From Monocercomonoides exilis (Eukaryota > Preaxostyla > Oxymonadida > Polymastigidae), in the NCBI GenBank assembly GCA_001643675.2, contig LSRY02000072.1, positions 2,501-65,000 on the forward strand: a stretch of 62,500 nt of DNA, given 5' to 3'. The notes under the pieces were generated by a model. That model made no database searches. It worked only from the letters and a program-made list of their open reading frames with translations, and was not told the origin of the DNA. Position 1 is the stretch's first letter. Every line of letters starts with the position of its first letter. Positions 22,772-33,639 of this stretch are shown piece after piece. Made by a program: the position numbers and the translations under genes.

Positions 22772-23773
22772 GGGTTACACTTTTACCTCTGACTTTTTTT
22801 TTACCCCCACCCTTTTTTTTGTGGAGCTGGATATGGCTTAATGCAAGTTCGTAGCAAACGAAAAATATCAAGAAACTTTAATTTTAATATGTTTAACTTA
22901 TGCAGAAAAATTTTTTCAACAAATTTTTAATAACTTTGAGATCTCGGTATTTTTTAATTTTTTTTTTAGATCATTAAATTGATGCTCTTTCCATGGATAT
23001 AACATTCCGGAAGTTTTAAGCTACATCATCATTACACATCATGTCCTTTTTATTGTTTTTATAACTTTTCACATTTCACAAGTTTCTTTTTCACTTGTTT
23101 TCTCATTTCATCCACTTTTCGATAAAATGCAATTTTTGATTGTATAAAAGACAATTTTTTAATTTTATAAGCTGTCTATTATTTTTAGCTCAATATATTA
23201 TTGCAAGCTCACAAAATATTTTGCTGAATAAGTGTTACTGGCTGAAATAACCAAAACAACCGAAAATGATGTTTTTCATTTTTCTATTAAGAATCAAATT
23301 TGAAAAACTTTTTTGTGATTCCACATGATTAACATTTCAACATATATAAAGAACCACCTTTAAAAATTTTTCGAAAATTCATCATTCTTTAAAAATTTTC
23401 ATTTTTTCGAAAAGTCGATGAAATGAGAAAACAGATGAAAAAGAAACTTGTGAAATGTGAAAAGTTATAAAAACAATAAAAAGGACATGATGTGTAATGA
23501 TGATGTAGCTTAAAACTTCCGGAATGTTATATCCATGGAAAGAGCATCAATTTTATGATCAAAAAATACAATGAAAAAATACAGAGATCTCTAAGGAAAA
23601 AAATTTCGTAATAAAATATTTTCTGCATTAGTTTTATATTATTGAAATAAACGTTTCTAGTTGTTTTTTTGTTGGTCACGAGCTTGTATTAAGTCGTAGC
23701 CAGCTCCACAAAAAAAAAAAAAAAAAAAAAAAGGGTTGGGGTGAAAAAGATGCCAGAGGAAAAAGTGCAACCC
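22772..23773. mobile_element. Foldback (long inverted repeat) DNA element, about 1 kb
   Basis: TA duplicates at 22770-22771 and 23774-23775 flank a 1002-bp element. Terminal repeats begin GGGTTACACTTTTACCTCTG at the left and mirror GGGTTGCACTTTTTCCTCTG at the right, include a homopolymer of T or A and the shared GTGGAGCTGG, and extend about 90 bp. A second pair of inverted arms lies inside (about 22976-23122 and 23404-23553), so most of the element can fold into a hairpin. No coding capacity. It ends exactly where exon 2 of family copy 4 starts. Confidence 0.85.
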
Positions 23774-25087
23774 TATGGTTCAATGAACTGGAGGATTGTG
23801 ATGAGGAAGAACAGAAACAGAAAATCGAAGAAATGAATGCATTGATGGACGAGATGAACAAAGATGAAATTTATTTTGCTTTTCTGAAGGAACGGTGCAA
23901 AAAAGTTAACGAAATGATTGAAAAAAAGAAATTTTCGATAGAAAATGCCATTTTCATGTTAAAGCACTTTGCATATTGCAAGGCCCTGAAAGTTAATCCA
24001 TGCCTTTTTGGTTGCTTTTCTTCCTTGAACAAAAGATTGGAAAAGATGATTATTGATGAAAATGAGAAGAAAAAAGAAGAAATGAATGAAAAGTTTTTGG
24101 CTGATCTTTGCGAATGCTATTTTTTTCAAAGCTGCAGCTTCACTCCAATATTGCTTTCAATTTGTATACCTTGCCTTCTGAAAGTTGCATTGAGGATAGA
24201 GAAAAACGAGAAAGTTCAAAAAGAAGCGGAAATAGCTTTACTGGCGTTGAGCAGCATTAGGGAGAATGTGTGTGAAATTCAATTTCATTTTTGCTATTAA
24301 AATTTTACTTATTTTTAATCAGTTTGTCAAAAAAGAACTGTATTTGACTGAAATCAAAGAATTCATCAAATATCATCAGGAACATTACAATCTGACACGA
24401 CTTGCCTATCAATTGGCTTGGAGTTTTTTATTGTGCAGATTGTTCTATGATAGAAGCTTGAAAAAAGTTATTGCGAATGAACTACACTTTGAGAGAGAAG
24501 CAGCAAGAGAACTTGAAGAGCTGACCAGATGTGTTGATTGGAAGAGAAAAGAAGAGGAAAATGGAGGAAAAGAATCGAAAGAAGTGCTTATAATCTGGAG
24601 ATGGATCAATACATTGGCGTCTTTTTTTGAATACTGTTGGTTGTGGAATGAAGACTTTGTTATGCTTTTTGGCAGCATTGTGAGAGTATTTCGAGCAGCA
24701 AGAGAAAATAAAAGAAAAATTCACCGCTGGTGCATTTATTCACTGAGCAATGCAGTTAAAAACAGGGATATGACGTTTGGATGCTTGCTGAAAGGTGGGG
24801 TAGTTGATGCTATTTTGGAGGAGATGCATCAACCAACTTTGAAAGATAATCTTATGTGTAAATGCTTGGATTTTTTTTCGCTTATTTTTGAGCGATTGAA
24901 AAAAGAAGAAGATTATGAAATGGAAGAAGAGAAAAGAAAGATAGCAAAAATGGAGATATTCGAATGGATGGAAGAAGAAGGATACGAAGATGTCATCACC
25001 AGCTTTCACGATGTAGTTTATTTTCTTTACTGTAAATATTTTTGTGGTTTATCGTTGAATATTTATGATTATTTTATAAATATTTGA
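23774..25087 (+). CDS. Solenoid-like multigene family protein, copy 4 (5' end displaced by a foldback element)
   Basis: Exon 2 (23774-24267) has exactly the 494 nt of the intact copies and exon 3 (24323-25087) the 765 nt of copy 3. Both are open and join in phase 0 across a 55-nt intron (donor GTGTGT, acceptor AATCAG). Markers: FNELEDCDEEEQKQKIEEM, ADLCECYFF, LLKVALRIEK, YHQEHYNLTRLAYQLAW, ELHFEREAARELEEL, and C-terminus LNIYDYFINI. The TA at the start of exon 2 is the target duplication of the 1-kb foldback element, so exon 1 and its splice acceptor are separated from the rest. An AG inside the element's right end (23753-23754) could act as a new in-frame acceptor. Without that, the gene is dead at the 5' end although the remaining frame is undamaged, suggesting a young insertion. 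Function unknown. Confidence 0.6.
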
Positions 25088-25319
25088 AAAAATGAAACTC
25101 ATTCTTTTTTTTTTTATTTGATTTTGTAACTCAGAAATTTTTTATTCTTTTTTATTCATTTCACAAAATGAAAAAATAAATAAATAAATAAATAATTGTA
25201 TCATTTAAATTATGTTTTTGCTTTTTTTTGGAAAATGAAAAAAGAAATATCAAAAAATCCATTCTTTTCTTTTCTTTTCATCAAGAATCTTTATTGAACG
25301 AATTGTCAACTTAAAAAAA
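25088..25319. other. Shared 3' flank of family copy 4
   Basis: TTTTTATTCATTTCACAAAA at about 25150-25169 matches copies 2 and 3, followed by ATAA-type repeats. No gene. Confidence 0.5.
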
Positions 25320-25735
25320 AAAAATATGTTAAAAATCAATATTCACTTGTTCAATCATCAGCTTTGAAAGTCTCTCCTCAACTCTTTTGAGCAGTTTTGC
25401 CTTCCTCTCACTTCTTTCTTTGTTTTTTCCACGTTCCTTCAGATTTCATCGAACTGAAAAAGAGAAATCAAAGCCCTATGAAAATAGAGGATTTGTAAGA
25501 TGAATTTGAATGGAAAGACAGCGTTTTTCTTTTGGTTGTTTATGTGTTAATTGAAGCTTCTCAACGCAGACATTTTCTCTTTCCCGCTTTTTCTTTCTGT
25601 ATTTCAGTCCAACTTGCTTTGCCAAATATTCATCAAAAATATGATATCCTCAGCAAACTCCCAATGAGTAAGAGAAATAAAGAAAACAAGAAACGATGAA
25701 TACAAAGAAATAACTTTTTGATTTTTGCCTTATAT
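25320..25735 (-). pseudogene. Degraded C-terminal part of a membrane protein
   Basis: From about 25720 the minus strand encodes a hydrophobic segment (SYFFVFIVSCFLYFSYSLG), meets TGA, and continues in the same frame as a basic tail (DEYLAKQVGLKYRKKKRERE, then VCVEKLQLTHKQPKEKRCLS) to TAG near 25482. After a possible acceptor (TTTTTCAG) another basic stretch (KLLKRVEERLSKLMIEQVNI) ends at TAA near 25337. Membrane segment plus charged tail fits the end of a surface protein; the internal stop indicates decay. Confidence 0.35.
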
Positions 25736-26601
25736 TTTCTGTTCAAAGGATTTTATTTGTATTTTTCATCATTCTTCAGCAGCTAAATATTCCTCAAACA
25801 GCACAAATTCGTTCACAGAGCAGAGATTAAGCCAAATTGATAAACTCAGAAGTCGAATGAACCAACATTCTGATTGTGATTCATGCTCTTCCCTTGAAAG
25901 TGATGATAAATGTGAAAAGGAAGGAAGAGAAGGAAGAAATGATGGTTTTCAAATGGATAATTGACGCAATTATAAGAATTTGAGTAAATGTGAGAAATAT
26001 TCTCTCTTAAACCCTTTCTCAAAATCAACAGCCTCAATCTGCAAACATGCTTCCAACTTATTCTTTGTCCTCTTATCTTAACAGAATTCTCTATTATTTT
26101 CCTGTTCTTCAATTTTTTCTTCTTCACTCATTTCCTCTTGTTCAGCTTGATGTTAAGATTCTATTCCACCAATTTCAAAGTTGTCGCATCCACTTTAGAG
26201 CTTATAGCTTTCTTTTCTCATCTATTGTCATTTTATGAAGCATCAAGAGAATTCAAACAAGAACAGGCGAAGGCAGAGAAGGATAAAACATGAAAGGCTT
26301 TGAATCAAAAGGAGAAATTGAGGAGAAGTTTAAGTGAAGAACATGAAGAGGAAGTTTGTTAACGAGTAGAAAGAGATTCAGTGCATTCCATTCAATGAAT
26401 CGCATTCTTTGTTTCTTTCAATCTGAAACGAAGTTTAGCCATTTTTTCCTTTTCCAGCTTCTCTATTCTGGAGTGATTATGCATTTGTCTTTTTCTTCTT
26501 CAACGAAATCTGTTCACTCTTGCTCTGCCTCATTCTCTTCTTCATTCGCACTTATTGTCATGAATACTTTTATTGCATCCAACGAAGTCATCGAAGAAGA
26601 C
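25736..26601 (+). other. Spacer with a weak plus-strand coding trace
   Basis: A frame ending at 25964 is open for about 65 residues after an acceptor-like TTCTTCAG (25780), hydrophilic and Ser/Asp-rich (RLSQIDKLRSRMNQHSDCDS), with no partner exon. Another open frame, 26356-26742, contains the GAAGGA array. No product can be assigned. Confidence 0.25.
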
Positions 26602-26740
26602 GAAGGAGGAGAAGGAGGAGAAGGAGGAGAAGGAGGAGAAGGAGGAGAAGGAGGAGAAGGAGGAGAAGGAGGAGAAGGAGGAGAAGGAGGAGAAGGAGGA
26701 GAAGGAGGAGAAGGAGGAGAAGGAGGAGAAGGAGGAGAAT
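26602..26740. repeat. GAAGGA hexanucleotide array, about 23 copies
   Basis: Nearly perfect tandem units of six bases. In the plus frame ending at 26742 they encode repeated Glu-Gly-Gly; other frames give poly-basic or Lys/Glu runs. A similar but shorter Glu-Gly repeat occurs in the secreted-protein remnant near 15450. Confidence 0.95.
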
Positions 26741-26789
26741 GAGATGATAATTATGCTAGAAGATCGTTGCTATTGAGGTCATCACTAAA

Positions 26790-27865
26790 AGTGCTCGCAG
26801 AGATGAGCAACAAATCACTCACATTAACCGCAGTCGGACTTCTCCTGCCACATTGCAGCACCCAACACAGTCCGCACAGCTAGACACAAAAGACTCCAAA
26901 AATTCGACTTTTGGCTCTTCTGCTCTGATGGCAGTGAATGTGGAGTGCTTATTCATCTGCTTCCCTGTCTGGCCAGAGTATGTCCCCGTTTGGCGGAGCT
27001 TGATGTTCTTTACTGCAACTGTCTGGCATCAGCGCATTTTCACTGCGAAGCTGTACTGGCGGTTACGGAAAGCCCATCAAAGCCGATGATCGAGAAGTCT
27101 TCGAAGTTTCTGAAAGAGATCTTGGATGTCTGATCTACAGAGGAGATTTTTGTGAAGTTGCTTCTCGAAGCATACACATGGCAGTTATTGTCGCTAAGGG
27201 TTTGAGCAGATGGCTTAAAGTCTTTGTCGATCTTAATCCTTAGAGTCAAAATAGAACTTTCAGTGAAACGAAAAGGAGATGAAAATGCTGAAATTAATCA
27301 ATTCAAAAATGTGTGCAAATATTTTCATTCACATTAAAATCAAATGTTGAAGTAGACCAAACCCGATGCATCCATTCCTGAGTTGTGACGTTTTCAATCG
27401 ATACATTTTTGCTATTGGAAACACTAAGAACACCACTAGCTGCAGCTTTTATAATTATATTAGAAATTGTCAATCTAAAAAATCGCCAAAAAGGCAAACA
27501 AACATAAATATCGAAAAACAACGAAATAAACAATGAAACTTACGTATCATCGTTGTTGCATGAAAATAGAGTTTCTCTGTTTGTTGAATCAGAAATCAAG
27601 GTGACATTTGCATTTGAACCTTTCATTGAAAGGTTTGTTTTTGAATCGATAGCAATACAATTAAAATTTTTGTAAGTATTATTTGCAGCAAAAATTATTT
27701 CTGTATTTGTTTCAGCGTTATTTACTGCATAATGAAGAATTTTACATGGAAATTGTAATCCTTTTTGAAGGCAATCAGTGTTATTGTTCCCTGTATCTGG
27801 TTGAACATAAATTGATGCATATAAATGCTGTGAAAAATGAGAAAAAAAAAAAATACAAAACTCAT
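26790..27865 (-). pseudogene. Degraded parallel beta-helix surface protein gene
   Basis: On the minus strand ATG 27865 starts a signal-peptide-like frame (MSFVFFFFLIFHS) containing a 12-base T run, one base out of frame with the next part. That part, from 27827, reads IYVQPDTGNNNTDCLQKGLQ, CKILHYAVNNAETNTEIIFA and so on. A GTAAGT/TTTTTAG intron (about 27543-27479) leads to LTISNIIIKAAASGVLSVSN and SKNVSIENVTT, then TGA near 27302. Further downstream are more strand-turn segments in two frames (SFRNFEDFSIIGFDGLSVTA; VAVKNIKLRQTGTYSG). Repeated short beta strands with Asn/Ser turns are typical of right-handed beta-helix (pectin-lyase-fold) secreted proteins, which are usually far longer. A stretch of plus-strand frame here is taken as shadow. 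Confidence 0.5.
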
Positions 27866-28046
27866 GAGACTTCCGTGCGAAGGAAAAAAGTTCAGATCAT
27901 AATAAGAAGAATAATTATAAAATCTTGAATATTCTTTTCCAGACTACTGACTGTGCTCTTTTGTAACAAATGATATGTTGTCAGTTCAGGTCTGTGAAGA
28001 AATAAAAAGTTGATCGAAAGTGTAACAAATAAATACTAATCAAAAA
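27866..28046 (+). other. Presumed upstream region of the RBR ligase gene
   Basis: Intergenic, A+T-rich, between the divergent beta-helix remnant and the RBR gene. No defined promoter motif was recognised. Confidence 0.3.
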
Positions 28047-29732
28047 ATGGACACAAACGAAGGAAATGACGCAAAAGAAAATGATCGTGAACTTTTATAC
28101 AAACCAGCACCTTCATCTTTTGGAATTTATGTGAAACCAAAAATCAGTGTCGTTCAATTGAAGAAAGATATAAAAGATATTCGTGAACTATTCAATTATA
28201 TCTCAATTAATTTTGTTGAAGAACTCATAATTAACAACTGTAGTAGCCCAAATTATGTTAAAATAATTATTGAGCATTTGCTCAGTTTGGATGGGAAATA
28301 TCCTACAAATGAAGAAGATGAATCTGAAGAGGAGAAAGAACTTCTTCAAGGTTCACAATCTTCAGCAAATCTAGAACAAAGATATGAAAAGCCTGAAGCA
28401 AAGATCCAAATTGTGGATGAGACAGATCCAAAGAAAGAATCAGAGAAATACATTCAAGCAGCTTTCTGTTTTATGAAAAATGAATTTCCTCAGTTTCATT
28501 GTCTGCTACCAATGACAATACTCACGAGGAACGAATTTAATTTAAAAATTGCTTGGAAAATTTTGTGGAAATTGCAAAAGCAAATGGAAATTGAAGATTA
28601 TAAAGAAGAATTTGGAGAACAACCATCATCTTCAACGAAACCTTCAAAGTCAATTAATTCTACTGAAGTTATCAAAGAAGTTCCTAAAGACATAACCTCG
28701 GATTTTTTGCGCAAATGCCATGTGAAAATTCCATTTCCTCAAACTCCACTGCCCGCTACAGTCAAGCGATTGGCAGATGATGTGAAAGCACTTCAGAAGA
28801 TGATCAAACGCAAAAGAGAGAGCCGGGCCCGCAGAATCGAAGGTTTCGAGGCCAAAAAAGCGCTGCTGGCAGAGCGGCCACCTCCAAACCCCGAGGCAGC
28901 GGCGTTATGGTTCCTTGTGGAGTGCCCGTCGTGCTACGATGAAGTGGCAGGGGTTAGCTGTGTGGAGTGTGCGGAAAGACATGCCATCTGCCTTTCGTGC
29001 TTCAAACAGGAGGTGCAGCATTGCGTGGGGATGCGAAAGGCGGTTCTGCGTTGCTTTGCGGACAGCGACTGCAGCCAGACATACTCCTTCTCCACAGTAC
29101 GGAGCGCACTGAACGGTGGAGAACTGTTTCAGCAGTGGGCGCAGCTAGCGAGTCTGCAGGAGGTACGAAAGAGTGGAATGAACTGCTTCTTCTGCCCCTT
29201 TTGCCAGTATCCCGAGGAAATACAATCAAATGTTCCTCTTCCACCTATTTTCCGCTGCCGGAAACGGCGTTGCAGGAAGCTGATCTGCACAATCTGCAAC
29301 AAAGAAGCGCATAAAGAAGGGGAGAAGTGTCCGAAGCTAGTAGAGGAGGAGAACGAAAGCTCACTTATCCGTCATGTGCAGATGGCGATTGACCAGCGAT
29401 GGATCCGCTATTGCCCCAGCTGCCATGTGGCGATTGTGAAGAAGAAAGGGTGCAATCACATCCGGTGCGTTTGTGAGTACAACTTCTGCTGTGTGTGCAG
29501 AAAGGGCATAGATCAAGACAACCCTTCGACTCATTTCGGGCAGCCACCGACGTTCTGCAAGCAGTTTACTGATCAAGATGAGGATGATGAGAGAGAACTG
29601 ACAGAGGCAGCGAGAGAAGCAGAGAAAGAATGGCGGGCGAAGCATCCGGAGTATAAAGGGGATCCGATACAATTGAAGGAGCTTACGCAGATGAGTATTG
29701 AGAGGAGAAGGGCGGAGAACATGGAGAATTAA
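28047..29732 (+). CDS. RBR-type E3 ubiquitin ligase, RNF216/TRIAD3-like
   Basis: Single open frame of 561 residues from ATG 28047 to TAA. Residues 1-290 are poorly conserved and charged. RING1 starts at CPSC (Cys293-Cys296); the in-between-RING domain includes CFFCPFCQ (from Cys380), FRCRKRRCRKLICTICNKEA and GEKCP; RING2 starts at Cys456 (YCPSCHVAIVKKKGCNHIRC), with predicted catalytic Cys469 in GCNHI, then CVCEYNFCCVCRK. RBR ligases take ubiquitin from an E2 onto this cysteine before transferring it to the target. The order, the His/Cys pair after RING2 (STHFGQPPTFC) and the acidic then helical tail (DEDDERELTEAAREAEKEW) resemble RNF216 rather than Parkin or HHARI. Base composition changes near codon 245: the 5' part is A+T-rich like the neighbourhood and the RBR part is much richer in G+C. 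No intron is needed. Confidence 0.88.
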   Translation: MDTNEGNDAKENDRELLYKPAPSSFGIYVKPKISVVQLKKDIKDIRELFNYISINFVEELIINNCSSPNYVKIIIEHLLSLDGKYPTNEEDESEEEKELLQGSQSSANLEQRYEKPEAKIQIVDETDPKKESEKYIQAAFCFMKNEFPQFHCLLPMTILTRNEFNLKIAWKILWKLQKQMEIEDYKEEFGEQPSSSTKPSKSINSTEVIKEVPKDITSDFLRKCHVKIPFPQTPLPATVKRLADDVKALQKMIKRKRESRARRIEGFEAKKALLAERPPPNPEAAALWFLVECPSCYDEVAGVSCVECAERHAICLSCFKQEVQHCVGMRKAVLRCFADSDCSQTYSFSTVRSALNGGELFQQWAQLASLQEVRKSGMNCFFCPFCQYPEEIQSNVPLPPIFRCRKRRCRKLICTICNKEAHKEGEKCPKLVEEENESSLIRHVQMAIDQRWIRYCPSCHVAIVKKKGCNHIRCVCEYNFCCVCRKGIDQDNPSTHFGQPPTFCKQFTDQDEDDERELTEAAREAEKEWRAKHPEYKGDPIQLKELTQMSIERRRAENMEN

Positions 29733-31938
29733 AAGGAGAGGAAGCAGTAAGAAAGAAAGGAGAAAGAGAAAGAGGTTGAGAGTGAAAAAAAGAAGAGAGA
29801 CAGAAATTTAAGAGGAAAAACAAAAAGAAGAAGAAAGAATTATAGAATTTAATCTTTGAAAAGTTATTGTTTTTCTTTCTTTCTTCTTCTTTTTTCTTTT
29901 TTAATTTATTTAAACTTTTTAGTGTTGAATTTTATTTTTTATATTTTAATTTTATTCATTTTCGTTTTCGATATATTTTTTGTTATTTATTTTTATTTTC
30001 AATTTTATTTTCTTCCCCCTTTTTTATAACATTTTCTTTTCTTCTTTCTACTTTTTTCCTTTATTCCTTTTTTTGGTTATTTTTCTTGCTTTTTGCATCT
30101 AAAAGGTCTTTAAATGAAATGAAATTGTTATTTTTTTCTTCATTCAGCAAAAGACATTCTTTGAGATATTTTTGATTTTTTGATTTTTCTGATTATAAAA
30201 TTTGACTGAATACTAATTTTTGAATAACTTTTTCTTTTTCTTTTTGGCGTTTAAATCAAGTTTTTAAATTGCTTTTTTTTTTTCATTTAAAGAACAATTC
30301 AATAAAGCTTTTTGTGTTTTTATTGGGGTGTTGTTTGTGTAACACTGCTTTTTGCTTCACTTAAACCTCACCTTCTCCTTCAAACTTGATTATAAAAATA
30401 ATGAAAATAAAAATTATAAATTTTTTATTTTTAATTTTCATAATAATTCTCATGAATATGTTATAAGAAATAAAATCCATAAACAACACAAAAACATAAT
30501 TATTTTCACTTTCCATATTAATGTGAGGCGAAATTTTTTCTATTGTGTTAAAAAAAAAAAAATAAAAAAAAAAAAAGTTCAATGGTATTATTCTTTTTGA
30601 AAAATCGCATTCGTTTTATTAACATATTACTTGAAAATTGACATTTTTTCAGGGTTTGTTGTTATTAATTCAATGGATGGGTGATTATTTTTGAAAACAT
30701 AACTCTTTTCTATGTATTTATTATTATGAAAACTCATTGTTATTTGAAAATAATTGTTATTCAAATTTTTCATTTTTTTCTATCGTTTGTAAAGCCAAAG
30801 TCTGACTTGATATAATTTCAGAAAAGTTATAAAATCGATGAAAAATTATTATTAACTCTATTTTTTTCTCTATCATAAATTTCTGTGAAAGAATTCACTT
30901 TTATTATTGATGAATGAACGTTGAAAAGAAATGTCTCCATTAAAAGACAATTTCTCATGATTTTTCACGAATGTTGTTATTGTTCACAATTGTTGTTCAT
31001 TTTTATTTGAAAAAATAATTATTCTTTAAGGTTATAAAATCATCCAAAAATTTAAACCCTGAAAAAAGTTATGATTTTTAAAATTAAAGCATATTTTCTT
31101 TTTCAAAATATCAATATTTTCTTGGAAAAAATGCCTTTTGTTTTATTTTCAGTTCTAAATGGAAACTGAATATTTTTTATTAATCTTCATTCCAACTCTC
31201 AAAAATTCACCAGAATAGAAACTAATGTTTGTTAATGTTGTTTTTTCCATGATTGTGAAATTTTGAGAGTTGGAATGAAAATTTGATAAAAATATTCAAT
31301 TTTCACTTTCACCTAAAGAATTCAACAAAATGAACTTTTCAGATAAATTTTCACATTTTAAACTCAGTGACATTAATAAAACAGTTTGGTTGAACAAAAC
31401 ATTTTGTTGATTCAATCATTTTTTATAATCAATGGATTTATTTAATTTTATTTGATTTTCTTTGTAATTTTATTTCTCCATAAAATGAAAAGTTATTGAA
31501 AATTTATTATGTAATTACAAAACTTAATTAAATTGAAAATATATTATTTTCTCAAATTATTCCAGAAATTTTCAAAGAAAATAATTCGTACCCAAAATAT
31601 TAAACTTTTCCTTTGTAGTATTATTTCTTTTTTTTTTTTCTTATTTATTTAATAAAATTATTCGAGTAAAAAGAAAAGATGAAGTGGATGGAGGTGGGAA
31701 AATTGGTAGTTTGGTAAGTGTCTTTTGTATTTTCATTGGCTGACCTTCTGAACTGGATAATGTACGGGAAGAGTGGGAAGAGCTGGTTAAACGGGAAGTA
31801 CATGAAGAAGAAGACGACGACAAATATTGAAAGATTAAAGAAAAAGTGTTGAAGTTGCTGATGAAGACAGACTATTCATTTTTCTATGTTTGGAAAATGA
31901 TAAACAATTGAAATCAACAATAGGATCATATTTTTATA
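29733..31938. other. A+T-rich intergenic region
   Basis: Poly-T-rich sequence follows the RBR gene (29870-30170 gives only Phe-rich frames). A weak match to the MITE terminus lies near 30586-30612 and a hairpin at 31161-31306. At 31640-31830 both strands are open, the minus Ser-rich and the plus ending EEWEELVKREVHEEEDDDKY; neither has a supported start. Confidence 0.4.
31161..31306. repeat. Hairpin-forming inverted repeat, possible small MITE
   Basis: Arms of about 50 bases (31161-31210 and 31256-31306) sharing CATTCCAACTCTCAAAA and GAATATTTTT are separated by about 45 bases. No target duplication was confirmed. Confidence 0.6.
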
Positions 31939-33639
31939 AGGACCAAATTTTTTATTAGATCCTGTTCTTTTTTTTTCGTATATTGCTTCAAATAGAAGCT
32001 TATATTTAATGAGAATAATTTGAAAACAAATAATATACTACTATAAGGTTGTATGCCAAATATTTTAGAAATTATTTCTTTTAAAAAAAGTTATGTATTT
32101 TTTAAGTTTAATTTTTTGATCAACGTTTTGCTCGTGTTTCCACGAGTTTTTGAAATCAAGCGTTTTCATTGTTGGTATTGTTTTTTAACTTTTCTTTTTA
32201 ACATTTTTGGTTATTTCATAACTTGAGAAACCCTTTTTTTTTCACTTGTTTTCCCACCTCACCTTTTTTTTGTAAAACTCAAATTTTGTAGAAATACATT
32301 ATTTCTTTTTGAATTAATAGTGAGTGTTTTAGACCTGTGCGACAAGTGGCAAATTTTGTCAGCAACTGACACAGGTGACCGACAAGTTAATTTTTATCTT
32401 TTGATCAAAAATATTTAATAAAAAATTATAATTTTTTATCTTCTTTTTTGAAATTTCATTTGAAATAATTCTCTATTTCAATAACGAAGTATTTTTGAAT
32501 AAGAAAGAAACATTTTTTGAAAACTTCGATGAAACAAAACTTTTTGTGAATCAAGAAATTATTAAGGTTTTGTGACAAGAACAGTGAAACTTGGAATTAA
32601 CTAAGCCACTGGAAGTCACTTCTGTCACTGAAGTCACCAAAAGTCAATGAAATGAAAATATATGAAAAAGCAATTGAAAAACAAATCATCCTTCTTTGCT
32701 GCTGAAATGTTCATGATTTCACTTTTTTTGTCAGTCACAACCATAACAATTCTGATTGTTATACATATTCTTCAACTTTTATGAACAAAGTGAATGCAAA
32801 GCACTAAAACAAACAGAATCGTTCTGTTTGAAATATTTGATAATAGAACAAACTTTCGTGAAATTGAAAATTGAAATGGTTTTATCGAAATTTTAATTTA
32901 TAAAAAATTATTTTGTCTCTTTTTATTTCCACACTGGCAAAAGTTTATTATTATCTTCGTAAGATGAAAAATGATGTAACAAGTTTATCCTTCGCTGTTT
33001 TGAAGAATGTTTGAAGATCTTAAAAATTTTTGATGTTAATGAAGTCCATAAATTGTTATTTCTTGTTTTGCTGCAGCTTAAACGAAAAAGGATGTTCCAC
33101 ATTTAACTAGGGGAAATACTTGCGTAAAATCCAGCTTTGAAAATTTTGGTATGATTAATCCGCAATAAAGAACAATGAGAATCTCTCTGATTTTCAAATT
33201 GGAATAAATTTTTGTGTTGTCAATACAACTCATTATGACAGTGAAAAAATGGAAATAGAAAATAACTAATGAAGTTTGTTTATTTTTTTGAAGAAATATT
33301 GGATTGCAAAGTCATTGCCTATTGTTTGAGCAATCGACCAAAAATAAATCCATATCTCTGAACATTTCTTTTTTCGTTGATTTAATTTTCGAAAAAGTTT
33401 GGAAATTGATTTTATCATAATAATTTCATTTTTTAAATAAATGTCAGTTTTATTCTTTGTGTAGTGAGTTAAAAAAAATATCCTTTTACAATTTTAGTTA
33501 ATAAGCAATGAATCAAAGATTTTTCGAAACATTGATATAATACTTGAATGAGTTTATGACAATTTTTTGTGATTACAATCCTTTCCTTATTATAATTGAA
33601 ATGATTTATTAAATCTTGAAACTGTATCTTCCGAACCTT

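Noticed and set aside
26853-27133. Plus-strand frames of 62-78 residues with many Cys and Leu
   Set aside because: The minus strand shows beta-helix-like segments in line with the remnant upstream, so the plus frames are more likely shadows.
29002-29672. Minus-strand and other-frame open frames within the RBR gene
   Set aside because: They are by-products of the G+C-rich coding sequence; the sense frame has all zinc-binding cysteines.
29867-30175. Phe-rich 102-residue frame after the RBR gene
   Set aside because: It consists of T-rich low-complexity DNA with no conserved features.
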